Assembly (NCBI GenBank): GCA_009926135.1
Contig: RFPL01000017.1
Span: 1 to 59,761 of the forward strand
DNA: 59,761 bases
Source: Sphingomonadaceae bacterium
GTDB lineage: Bacteria > Pseudomonadota > Alphaproteobacteria > Sphingomonadales > Sphingomonadaceae
Direction: 5' to 3'
Under the pieces are notes generated by a model, which was not told the DNA's origin, ran no database searches, and saw nothing but the letters and a program-made list of their open reading frames with translations. This document shows positions 45,562 to 53,718 of this stretch, one piece after another (positions within the stretch are counted from its first letter, which is position 1; each line of letters opens with the position of its first letter). A program made the translations under genes and the position numbers.

Positions 45562-46601
45562 AGGGGTTTCCATTCCTCATCGGCGGGAAGGGGGGCGAAG
45601 ATGCTGTCGATCAGCGCATCGCTCACGCCCTCGGGGGTGGCGGGGTCCCACTGGGGGGCATTGTCCTTGTCAACGATCACGGCGCGGACGCCCTCGGCAA
45701 AGTCCGGGCGGGTCAGGACGCGCGAAGCAATGCGGTATTCCATCACCATGTTGGCGGCAAAGTCGGCGCATTCCAGGCTGTCATGCAGCTGGCGTAGCGC
45801 CACCTTGCAGGTCTGGGGTGACTTGGTGCGCAGCGTGGCGAGCTCCTTGGCCGCCCACTCGCTATCGTCACCCTCAAGGCTGGCGATCACGTCCTCATAG
45901 CGGTCCGAGGCGAAGTGCTTCGCGATTGCCGCGGCATTGGCCTCGATCTTCGCAGGCGGCGGGGTGACCGCAAGGGCCGAGAGGACCTGGCCCGGCTCGT
46001 GCCCGTGGGCGATCCGCTCCTTGGCTTCGGCCAGGACATCGTGCGGCAAGTAGTGCGTGGCAAGGCCGGCCCACTTGCACTCGGCGCCATCAAGCCGCGC
46101 GCCCGTGAGTGCCAGGAACTGGCCGATCCGGCCGGGCAGGCGCGACAGGTACCAGCCGCCGCCGACATCGGGGAACAGGCCGATCCCGGTTTCGGGCATG
46201 GCATAGCGGGTGTTCTCGGTCGCGACGTGGAACTTGGCGGGCTGGCTGATGCCCACGCCGCCGCCCATGGTGATCCCGTCCATGAAGGCGACCACCGGCT
46301 TCTCGTAAGTGAAGATCAGGTGGTTGAGCTGGTACTCATCATGGAAGAACTTGCGGCCCGACACGCCGCCATCGTTCAGCGCGGAGTTGCGCAGGAAGGC
46401 GATATCGCCGCCCGAACAGAACCCGCGGCCTTCGGCGTGATCGATGATCACCGCCTTGACCTCTGGATCGTCGCGCCATTCGAGTAGCGCTGCCGTCATG
46501 GCGTGGACCATCGGCAGGGTCAGCGCGTGGATTGCCCCGGGGCGGTTGAGCGAGAGGAAGCCGGCGGCCCCTTCGCGGCGGATGATTACTTCGTCGGTCA
46601 T
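45558..46601 (-). CDS. 3-hydroxyisobutyryl-CoA hydrolase
   Basis: 347 residues, a crotonase-family hydrolase. HIBCH-type signatures: [51 protein letters not shown]. Longer C-terminal part than a hydratase. Releases free 3-hydroxyisobutyrate so that it can leave CoA, the special step of valine degradation. ATGA overlaps with both neighbours. Confidence 0.93.
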   Translation of the reverse strand: MTDEVIIRREGAAGFLSLNRPGAIHALTLPMVHAMTAALLEWRDDPEVKAVIIDHAEGRGFCSGGDIAFLRNSALNDGGVSGRKFFHDEYQLNHLIFTYEKPVVAFMDGITMGGGVGISQPAKFHVATENTRYAMPETGIGLFPDVGGGWYLSRLPGRIGQFLALTGARLDGAECKWAGLATHYLPHDVLAEAKERIAHGHEPGQVLSALAVTPPPAKIEANAAAIAKHFASDRYEDVIASLEGDDSEWAAKELATLRTKSPQTCKVALRQLHDSLECADFAANMVMEYRIASRVLTRPDFAEGVRAVIVDKDNAPQWDPATPEGVSDALIDSIFAPLPADEEWKPL

Positions 46602-47743
46602 TGGCGCAGCAGGTCCCGGCCGACGATCATCCGCATGACCTGGTTGGTCCCTTCAAGGATCGAATGGACTCGCAGGTCGCGCCAGAAGCGTTCGATCGGA
46701 TAGTCCTTGAGATAGCCATAGCCGCCGAACAGCTGCAGCGCGTCATTCACGATCTTGCTGCCGTTGTCGGTCGCGAGGCGCTTGGCCATGGCCGAGAAGC
46801 GGCTCTTGTCGGGCGCGTTGGCGTTGACCTTGGCGGCGGCAAGGTAAAGCAGCGCGCGCGATGCCTCGAGGTCGGTTGCCATGTCGGCCAGCATGAACTG
46901 GGTGTTCTGGAAATCGGCCACCGGCTGGCCGAACTGCTGGCGCTCCTTGGTATATTTGACCGCTTCATCGAGGCAGCGCTGCGCCCCGCCAAGCGAGCAG
47001 GCACCGATGTTGAGGCGGCCGCCATCTAGACCCGCCATGGCAAAGCGGAAGCCTTCGCCCTCGGCCCCGACGCGGTTGGCAACGGGCACGCGGCAGTTGT
47101 CGAACACCACCTGCGCAGTCGGGCTGGCGTTCCAGCCGAGCTTCTTTTCTGGCGCTCCGAAGGATAGGCCGGGTGTATCCTTTTCCACGACCACGCAGGA
47201 GATGCCCTTGGCCCCGTTGTCGCTGGTGCGGACCATGCAGACGTAGATGTCATTCACCCCGCCACCGGAAATGAACTGCTTGGTGCCGTTGAGGACGTAA
47301 TGATCGCCGTCCAGCACCGCGCTGGTCTTGAGTGCCGCAGCGTCCGAGCCCGAGCCGGGTTCGGTCAGGCAGTAGGAGGCGATCTGCTCCATCGACACTA
47401 GCCCGGGCAGATAGCGCGCTTTGAGCTCGGCCGAGCCGAAGCAGTCGATCATCCAGGCGGCCATGTTGTGGATCGAGATGTAGGCGCTGGTCGCCGGGCA
47501 GCCATAGGCCATGGCTTCCATGATCAGCGCCGCTTCCAGCCGACCCAGACCAATCCCGCCGCTCTCTTCCGAAACGTAGATCGCGCCAAAGCCAAGCTCC
47601 CCGGCAGCTTTCCACACGTCGACCGGATAGTGATGCTCTTCGTCCCACTGGGCGGCGAAGGGCGTGATCCGGTCAGCGGTGAACTTCTGCGCCATGTCCT
47701 GGATGGCGAACTGATCTTCGGTAAGGGCGAATTGGTCGGTCAT
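46598..47743 (-). CDS. isobutyryl-CoA dehydrogenase (acyl-CoA dehydrogenase)
   Basis: 381 residues. Acyl-CoA dehydrogenase marks: CLTEPGSGSDAAALKT, the FAD-binding QLFGGYGYLKDYPIERFWRD and the end RVHSILEGTNQVMRMIVGRDLL, with catalytic Glu in LEGTN. Operon context points to isobutyryl-CoA as substrate, giving methacrylyl-CoA. Start ATG at 47743; GTG nine bases upstream is possible. Only five bases separate it from the lipoprotein gene. Confidence 0.92.
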   Translation of the reverse strand: MTDQFALTEDQFAIQDMAQKFTADRITPFAAQWDEEHHYPVDVWKAAGELGFGAIYVSEESGGIGLGRLEAALIMEAMAYGCPATSAYISIHNMAAWMIDCFGSAELKARYLPGLVSMEQIASYCLTEPGSGSDAAALKTSAVLDGDHYVLNGTKQFISGGGVNDIYVCMVRTSDNGAKGISCVVVEKDTPGLSFGAPEKKLGWNASPTAQVVFDNCRVPVANRVGAEGEGFRFAMAGLDGGRLNIGACSLGGAQRCLDEAVKYTKERQQFGQPVADFQNTQFMLADMATDLEASRALLYLAAAKVNANAPDKSRFSAMAKRLATDNGSKIVNDALQLFGGYGYLKDYPIERFWRDLRVHSILEGTNQVMRMIVGRDLLRQ

Positions 47744-47748
47744 GGAAC

Positions 47749-48189
47749 TCACTTAGCTTGGCAACGGGTATATTTGAACGGTCCGGGTGCGGCATCCTGC
47801 CCGGCTTCGCGGCGGATAAGGGCGCCGTCCTGAAGCTCAAGCGTTTCTTCGCGCTGCCAGATCATGCCTTCACCCGTGAAGGCGAAACTGGCGCGGATGC
47901 GGGTGTCGCCCGCCTCTGCGATTGCGCCCAGTTTGCCCAGCGATTCGTAGAACTTGAGCGTGGTTGCATCGATCACGAGCAAGCCCTTGGCGTCGCCCTT
48001 GGTCGAGGTGCAGTCCGCCGGGACCATGCCCCATGAGCCGCGTATTTGCTCGGGGATGGAATTGGTCGTGACGGCAGCGCCAGTCGAGGCCGCCGGTGTC
48101 GCCGCCTCACTGGCGGCGGGCACCGGTGCCTTCTCGCTTGAGCATGCGGCAAGCGCGCAGAGCAGCACGGTCGCGGAAAGTCGGGTCAT
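47749..48189 (-). CDS. lipoprotein embedded in valine degradation operon
   Basis: 146 residues. Lipobox LAAC (MTRLSATVLLCALAAC), a Pro/Ala/Ser linker, then a compact domain of ~90 residues with two Cys (MVPADCTSTKGDAKG ... PFKYTRCQAK) and a beta-strand pattern (LLVIDATTLKFYESLGKL; IRASFAFTGEGMIWQREETLEL). The ATG at 48189 has AGGAGGAG upstream. Placed between mmsA and the acyl-CoA dehydrogenase gene with short gaps, so cotranscribed. No family recognised; no evident link to valine metabolism. Confidence 0.8.
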   Translation of the reverse strand: MTRLSATVLLCALAACSSEKAPVPAASEAATPAASTGAAVTTNSIPEQIRGSWGMVPADCTSTKGDAKGLLVIDATTLKFYESLGKLGAIAEAGDTRIRASFAFTGEGMIWQREETLELQDGALIRREAGQDAAPGPFKYTRCQAK

Positions 48190-48235
48190 CACGCGTAACT
48201 CCTCCTTTGCCGGGACCGCGCCGCCGTAGCGGCGA

Positions 48236-49735
48236 TCACCCCATCGTCGGAATGACGAAGGCGTTGCCCCCATCGGGCGAGCCATCGGGCCAGCGTTGCG
48301 TGATGGTCTTGACCTTGGTCCAGAACTTCACGCCTTCCGTGCCGTGCTGGTTGGTATCGCCAAAGGCGCTGCGCTTCCACCCGCCAAATGTGTGGTAGGC
48401 GACCGGCACCGGGATCGGCACGTTGATGCCGACCATGCCGACATTCACGCGCGCGGCAAATTCGCGCGCAGCATGGCCGTTGCGGGTGAAGATCGCGACG
48501 CCGTTGCCGTACTGGTGCTTGCTCGGCAGGCTGAGCGCTTCTTCGAAGTCCTTGGCACGGACCATCTGCAGGACGGGGCCGAAGATCTCATTGTGATAGC
48601 TGCTCATGCCCGGGGTCACGTGGTCGAACAGCGTCGGGCCGACGAAGAAGCCGTTCTCATGTCCCTGCAGCGTGAAGCCGCGGCCATCAACCACCAGTTC
48701 ACCGCCTTCATCGACGCAGGTCTGGATCCAGCGCTCGATATTGGCCTTGTGCTGGGCGGTGACGACCGGACCGTAATGCGCCTCGGGATCGGTTGAAATG
48801 CCGAGCTTCAGCGCCGCAATCGCCGGGATCAGCTTGGCCTTGAGGCGTTCGGCAGTGTCTTCGCCCACCGGCACCACGACCGGGAGCGCCATGCAGCGTT
48901 CGCCGGCTGAACCAAAGGCGGCACCGGCCAGGTCGTTGACCACCTGGTCGAGGTCGGCATCGGGCATGACGATGCCGTGGTTCTTGGCCCCGCCCATCGC
49001 CTGGACGCGCTTGCCGGCGGCGACGCCGCGGTTGTAGACATAGTGGGCGATGTCGGACGAGCCGACGAAGCTGACGGCCGAAATCGCCGGGTGATCCAGA
49101 ATCGCGTCGACCATTTCCTTGTCGCCGTGAACGACCTGGAAGATGCCCTCGGGCAGACCCGCTTGAAGCCACAGCTCGGCCAGACGCATCGGCAGCGAAG
49201 GGTCGCGCTCGCTGGGCTTCAGGATAAAGGCATTGCCGGTCGCCATGGCCACCGCGCCCATCCACAGCGGGATCATCGCCGGGAAGTTGAACGGGGTGAT
49301 GCCGGCGCCGATGCCGAGCGGCTGGCGCATCGAATAGACGTCGATGCCGGGGCCGGCGCCCTGGGTATATTCACCCTTCAGCACGTGCGGGATGCCGCAG
49401 CAGAATTCGACCACTTCAAGCCCGCGCTGGATATCGCCCTTGCTGTCGGCGATGACCTTGCCGTGTTCGCTCGACAGGATGTGGGCCAGCTCGTCGATGT
49501 TGGCTTCCACCAGCGCCTTGAAGTTGAACATCACGCGGGCGCGGCGCTGCGGGTTGGTTGCGGCCCAGGCGGGCTGGGCGGCTTGCGCAGCGGCCACGGC
49601 GCGGTCGAGCGCATCCTGCCCGCCCAGCGTCACTTCGGCCTGGATTTCGCCGCTGTTGGGATCATAGACGGGTGCCTTGCGGGCGGCGGCAAGGCCGGCG
49701 GTGCCACCGGCGATGAAATGGTCGATCTGGCGCAT
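48236..49735 (-). CDS. mmsA: methylmalonate-semialdehyde dehydrogenase (CoA-acylating)
   Basis: 499 residues, aldehyde dehydrogenase superfamily. VSFVGSSDIAHYVYNRG (NAD site), and AFGSAGERCMALPVVVPVG with the catalytic Cys; the C-terminal part ends SAFGDTNQHGTEGVKFWTKVK, typical of MmsA. Converts (methyl)malonate semialdehyde with CoA to propionyl-CoA or acetyl-CoA. ATG at 49735 follows GAGAGGGA; the open frame upstream covers the divergent LysR gene and is not coding. First gene of the leftward valine operon. Confidence 0.95.
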   Translation of the reverse strand: MRQIDHFIAGGTAGLAAARKAPVYDPNSGEIQAEVTLGGQDALDRAVAAAQAAQPAWAATNPQRRARVMFNFKALVEANIDELAHILSSEHGKVIADSKGDIQRGLEVVEFCCGIPHVLKGEYTQGAGPGIDVYSMRQPLGIGAGITPFNFPAMIPLWMGAVAMATGNAFILKPSERDPSLPMRLAELWLQAGLPEGIFQVVHGDKEMVDAILDHPAISAVSFVGSSDIAHYVYNRGVAAGKRVQAMGGAKNHGIVMPDADLDQVVNDLAGAAFGSAGERCMALPVVVPVGEDTAERLKAKLIPAIAALKLGISTDPEAHYGPVVTAQHKANIERWIQTCVDEGGELVVDGRGFTLQGHENGFFVGPTLFDHVTPGMSSYHNEIFGPVLQMVRAKDFEEALSLPSKHQYGNGVAIFTRNGHAAREFAARVNVGMVGINVPIPVPVAYHTFGGWKRSAFGDTNQHGTEGVKFWTKVKTITQRWPDGSPDGGNAFVIPTMG

Positions 49736-49805
49736 GTCTGGGGATCCCTCTCGAATCTTTGTGGGCTTGCCATGCGCCGCCACTCCTGTGCAGACAACAC
49801 CCAAT

Positions 49806-49826
49806 TTTGCGGATAGAACCTGCAAA
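49806..49826. promoter_or_regulatory. possible LysR-type operator
   Basis: TTTGC, 11 bases, GCAAA, a dyad in the 92-base gap between mmsA and the divergent LysR gene, ending two bases before the regulator ATG. LysR regulators bind such interrupted dyads and often repress their own gene from them. Confidence 0.35.
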
Positions 49827-49827
49827 T

Positions 49828-50730
49828 ATGCAGGGAACAGACTGGAGCGACTTGCAGGTATTCCTGGCGATTGCCCGCGCTGGCCAGATGGGCCGGGCGG
49901 GGGCGGCGCTGGGCATGGATCCGACCACCACCAGCCGGCGGCTGCGACGGCTGGAAGCCGCGCTGGGCGAGACCCTGTTCGAGCAGACCCGCGAGGGCCA
50001 GGTCCTGACCGAAGCGGGCGAACGCCTGCTCGCCAAGGTCGAGGCGATGGCCCAGGCAGCAATGGCCATCAGCGAGGGCGGATCCGCCAGTGCTGGTGGA
50101 CAATTGTCTGGCACGCTCCGCATCAGCGCGTCCGAAGGCTTCGGCTCGTGGTTCCTCGCCGCGCACGTGCCAGATTTCGTCCGCGCCCACCCGGCGCTGA
50201 CGCTGGACCTCGTCGCCAACAGCGGCTTCCTCAGCCTGTCGAAGCGCGAGGCGGACATCGCCGTCATGCTCTCGCGCCCCAAGGCCGGGCCGGTGATCGC
50301 CCGCAAGCTCAGCGATTACAGCCTGCGGCTTTACGCCAGCGAGGGCTACCTGGGGCTGGCCGGAATGCCGCAGGCACCCGCCGATCTGCTCAAAGGGCAC
50401 AGCCTGGTCGGCTATATCCCCGACCTGCTCTACGCCCCCGAGCTGCGCTACCTCGACGAACTTCAGCCCGGCCTCGCCCCCACGCTGCGCTCCTCCAGCA
50501 TCAACGCCCAGCACCACTTGATCGCGGCGGGGGCCGGGATCGGCGTGCTGCCCTGCTTCATGGGTGATGCCGATGCCGGCCTGGTCCCGGTGCTGCCGGG
50601 GCGGCGGATCACCCGCTCATTCTGGCTGGTGACGCACAAGGACACCCATCAGCTGGCGCGGATCAGGGCGGGGCGAGACTGGATTCTGGGCGTGGTGCAG
50701 CGGCACCGGGGGCAGTTGCTGCCGGAGTGA
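49828..50730 (+). CDS. LysR family regulator of the mms operon
   Basis: 300 residues. N-terminal winged helix (DLQVFLAIARAGQMGRAGAALGMDPTTTSRRLRRLEAALGETLFEQ) and a periplasmic-binding-like effector domain (GTLRISASEGFGSWFL; DIAVMLSRPKAG; SINAQHHLIAAGAGIGVLPCFM). Divergent position next to mmsA suggests control of valine catabolism. ATG at 49828. Confidence 0.9.
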   Translation: MQGTDWSDLQVFLAIARAGQMGRAGAALGMDPTTTSRRLRRLEAALGETLFEQTREGQVLTEAGERLLAKVEAMAQAAMAISEGGSASAGGQLSGTLRISASEGFGSWFLAAHVPDFVRAHPALTLDLVANSGFLSLSKREADIAVMLSRPKAGPVIARKLSDYSLRLYASEGYLGLAGMPQAPADLLKGHSLVGYIPDLLYAPELRYLDELQPGLAPTLRSSSINAQHHLIAAGAGIGVLPCFMGDADAGLVPVLPGRRITRSFWLVTHKDTHQLARIRAGRDWILGVVQRHRGQLLPE

Positions 50731-50740
50731 GCGCGTCAAT

Positions 50741-50992
50741 TTAGTCCGGAAGACCCGCCAAACCCGCGGTGATCCCCTGCTCCGCCGCCGTCGCCTCGGT
50801 AATCATCGTCCGCAGCGCTGCAGCGGTGTCTTGCAGCAGCCGTGCGCTGAGCGGGCGTTCGCCGCTCACGAAGCGGCGGATGGCGCGCTCGTCGATGCCC
50901 ATGCGGCGCGATGCCGTGGTGACCCCGCCCAGCACCTGGATGCAGTGCGCGAAGTGGTCCCGCAGGTCCTCGATCGTGGTTGGCGCGGTCAT
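50741..50992 (-). CDS. small DNA-binding-like protein
   Basis: 83 residues. A helix-turn-helix-like segment is visible (HCIQVLGGVTTASRRMGIDERAIRRFVSGERPLSARLLQD), resembling the phage-repressor/transposase type that checks a single operator. GAGAGAGGGA precedes the ATG at 50992. Divergent from the 70-aa gene at 51098. Function unknown. Confidence 0.7.
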   Translation of the reverse strand: MTAPTTIEDLRDHFAHCIQVLGGVTTASRRMGIDERAIRRFVSGERPLSARLLQDTAAALRTMITEATAAEQGITAGLAGLPD

Positions 50993-51097
50993 TATTCCCT
51001 CTCTCGTCGCAATCGGCGGTGTTATCGGATAGCGACTGCGGGAGGCCGGGGCCTGCGTCAATCCTCTGGTCCCGGTGGAGCATGGAATAGCCGACCA

Positions 51098-51310
51098 ATG
51101 ACGGAAGCGGAAAGCAATGCCCTGACCCGGCCGCAGCGGCGGCTGCTGCGCCGCATCTTCAACGGCCGCGTCAACCCGATCGTCGCGGATGGACGGCCGT
51201 TCCTGACCTACAAGGAGGCGAGCCGCTATCTTGAGGGCCTGACCCCTGAGGCAAGAGATGCAGCTTACGCCGAACTGAAGGCGAAGGCGCCACAGTTTCC
51301 AGCCACCTGA
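51098..51310 (+). CDS. small conserved-looking basic protein
   Basis: 70 residues, helical and basic (RPQRRLLRRIFNGRVNPIV; FLTYKEASRYLEGLTPEARDAAYAELKA). It might bind nucleic acid. ATG at 51098; no strong ribosome site but codon use is like its neighbours. No family recognised. Confidence 0.6.
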   Translation: MTEAESNALTRPQRRLLRRIFNGRVNPIVADGRPFLTYKEASRYLEGLTPEARDAAYAELKAKAPQFPAT

Positions 51311-51401
51311 AGTCCCGAAGCCCGCGCCTGCACCAACTTCGCTTGATCGTTGCGCGGTGGCCAGCCAGAGTCGATCCGAAACAGCACCGGGGCAGGGCGG
51401 C

Positions 51402-52754
51402 ATGGCAAGAAACGGAATCACTGGTGCGCTGTTGGCGGCGCTGATCGCCGGGCCGCTTGCCGCCGCCCCGACGCCGCTCGCCATGCGCGAGACCGAGGCC
51501 GCTGCCCCGACCGTGCCGCCGATCCCGTCAGCCCGGGACCGCGCCGCAACCGAGAACCGGATCCTCGCCGAGCGGCTCGATGCGATCATCCCGGCGATCA
51601 TGCGCGAGCAGGGCATCGACCTGTGGTTGCTGGTGGCGCGCGAGTATTTCGAGGAGCCGGTGGTCGCCTCGATGCTCGATGCCGAGAACATGCATGCGCG
51701 GCGGCGGACCATCCTGATCTTTTACGATCCAGGCCAGGGCAAGCCGGTCGAGCGGCTGACGATCAGCCGCTATGGGCTGGGCGGGCTGTTCGCACCGGCC
51801 TGGGATCCGACCAAGCAGCCGGACCAGTGGCTGGCCGCGGCCGAACTGATCGCTGCGCGTGGTCCCGCCAAGATCGCGGTCAATTCGTCGGACCTTTACC
51901 AATTCGCCGATGGCATGACGGTAAGCCAGTATGACAAGTTCACCGCAGCGCTGCCCGCACCCTTGCGCGCGCGGATCGTCAGCGGCGAAGGGCTGGCGAT
52001 CCGCTGGCTCGAAACCCGCACTCCAGCGGAAATGGCGCTGTACCCGTCCATCGTCCGCATGGCCCATGCAGTGATGGCCGAAGCCTTCTCCCGCAAGGTC
52101 ATCACCCCCGGCGTCACCACGGCCGAACAGGTGCAATGGTGGTATCGCGACCGGCTGCTGCAACTTGGCCTGGTGCCGTGGTTCCACCCTTCGGTCGGGA
52201 TTCAGCGTCAAGGTGTGAAGGGGATGCTGGACGGGGCCGAGGTAATTCAGCCGGGCGATCTGCTATGGACTGATTTCGGCATCACCTATCTGCGGCTCAA
52301 CACCGATACCCAGCACCTGGCCTATGTTCTGAAACCCGGTGAGACCGAAGCGCCGGCAGGGCTGCGGCAGGGCTTGGCGAACAGCAACCGGGTGCAGGAC
52401 ATCCTGCGCCGCCAATTCGCGGTTGGTCGCAGCGGCAACGAGGCGCTGGCGCTGGCGCGGGCCGAGGCGGTTGCGGCAGGGCTTGATCCTTCGATCTACT
52501 CGCACCCGATCGGCCTGCATGGTCACGGGGCCGGCCCCTCGATCGGCTTCTGGGACAACCAGAACGCCGATCCGCGCGGGAGCGGCGCGATCAATGCCAA
52601 TACCGCCTGGTCGATCGAGCTGACTTCTTACGCAGCCGTGCCTGAATGGAGCGGCCAGCGGGTTGACTTCCGGGCCGAGGAGAACGCCTTCTTCGATGGC
52701 AAGTCGGTGCGCTTCATCGATGGCCGCCAGTCCGAACTGACGTTGATCCCGTAA
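51402..52754 (+). CDS. secreted M24 family metallopeptidase (Xaa-Pro aminopeptidase-like)
   Basis: 450 residues. Signal peptide (ARNGITGALLAALIAGPLAAA), an N-terminal creatinase-like domain (LDAIIPAIMREQGIDLWLLV) and a C-terminal pita-bread catalytic domain with metal ligands in LLWTDFGITYLRLNTD (Asp, Asp), SHPIGLHGHGAGPSIG (His) and WSIELTSYA / RAEENAFFD (Glu). Periplasmic dipeptidase or prolidase role. ATG at 51402 is chosen because it starts the signal peptide; 45 bases of open frame lie upstream. Confidence 0.85.
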   Translation: MARNGITGALLAALIAGPLAAAPTPLAMRETEAAAPTVPPIPSARDRAATENRILAERLDAIIPAIMREQGIDLWLLVAREYFEEPVVASMLDAENMHARRRTILIFYDPGQGKPVERLTISRYGLGGLFAPAWDPTKQPDQWLAAAELIAARGPAKIAVNSSDLYQFADGMTVSQYDKFTAALPAPLRARIVSGEGLAIRWLETRTPAEMALYPSIVRMAHAVMAEAFSRKVITPGVTTAEQVQWWYRDRLLQLGLVPWFHPSVGIQRQGVKGMLDGAEVIQPGDLLWTDFGITYLRLNTDTQHLAYVLKPGETEAPAGLRQGLANSNRVQDILRRQFAVGRSGNEALALARAEAVAAGLDPSIYSHPIGLHGHGAGPSIGFWDNQNADPRGSGAINANTAWSIELTSYAAVPEWSGQRVDFRAEENAFFDGKSVRFIDGRQSELTLIP

Positions 52755-52806
52755 CGGACGCGGCTTCCCGGTCCCAACCGTTTTTACTCCGCAGGAGCCT
52801 TGCCTG

Positions 52807-53718
52807 ATGCCCGAAGTCATTCTCCACCACTACGATAGCTCGCCTTTTTCGGAGAAAATCCGGATCTGCCTGGGGATCAAGGGCCTGGCCTGGCGCGCGG
52901 TCGACCAGCCGGTGATCATGCCCAAGCCCGATCTGGTGCCGCTGACGGGCGGGTATCGCCGCATTCCGGTGCTGCAAATCGGGGCTGACATCTATTGCGA
53001 CAGCCAGCTTATTGCCCGTGAGCTTGAGCGGCGCTTTCCCGCCAAGCCGCTCTATCCTGCCGGTCAGGCCGGCCTTGTCAACGCGACCGAGCAATGGTGC
53101 GACAAGGCAGTCTTCCAGGCGGCTGTCGTGGCGATCTTTGGCGCGATCGGGGACCAGGTCGATCCGGCCTTCATCAAGGACCGCGAAGCGCTGAGCGGCC
53201 AGCCGTTCAATGTGGCCGCGATGAAGGCGCTGTCGCCATTCTCGCTTGCCCAGTTGAAGGCACATGGGGCGCTTTTGGCAGAGCAGCTGGCCGATGGCCG
53301 CGCATTTCTGGCAGGGGCCGAGCCATGCCTGGCCGATGCGGCGGCCTATTACAATTTCTGGTTCCTGCGCAGCTTCGCGCCCGGCCTGGCTGACCGGTTC
53401 GATGACCTGGCGGGGTTCGATGCCTGGTATGACCGGGTCGCGGCGCTTGGTCACGGCCAACGCGCAGCGATGAGCCCGGCGGAGGCGCTGAGCATTGCCG
53501 CGGCGGCAGAGCCGGAAGCGACGGAAACGCTGGAGTCTGACGCGGGCCTGATCGGCAAGCCGGTCAGCCTGGCTGCCGCCGATTATGGCCGTGATCCGAT
53601 CACCGGGACCTTTGCGGGTTCGACCCATTACAGCCTGTCCGTTGCCCGCGAGGTGCCCGAACTGGGCCGGATCAATGTCCACGTACCCCGGCTGGGATAT
53701 TCGCTGACGCTGGCCTAG
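52807..53718 (+). CDS. glutathione S-transferase family protein
   Basis: 303 residues. Thioredoxin-like N domain (MPEVILHHYDSSPFSEKIRICLGIKGL; the Ser of SPFSEK is at the glutathione-activating position; YRRIPVLQIGADIYCDSQLIARELE) and an all-helical C domain. About 80 residues at the end are unusual and beta-rich (AADYGRDPITGTFAGSTHYSLSVAREVPELGRINVHVPR), a small added domain. AGGAG precedes the ATG. Substrate unknown. Confidence 0.85.
   Translation: MPEVILHHYDSSPFSEKIRICLGIKGLAWRAVDQPVIMPKPDLVPLTGGYRRIPVLQIGADIYCDSQLIARELERRFPAKPLYPAGQAGLVNATEQWCDKAVFQAAVVAIFGAIGDQVDPAFIKDREALSGQPFNVAAMKALSPFSLAQLKAHGALLAEQLADGRAFLAGAEPCLADAAAYYNFWFLRSFAPGLADRFDDLAGFDAWYDRVAALGHGQRAAMSPAEALSIAAAAEPEATETLESDAGLIGKPVSLAAADYGRDPITGTFAGSTHYSLSVAREVPELGRINVHVPRLGYSLTLA

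Noticed and set aside
49736..50062. 5' extension of mmsA
   Set aside because: Pro/Gly/Arg-rich sequence antisense to the LysR gene; MmsA homology starts at 49735.
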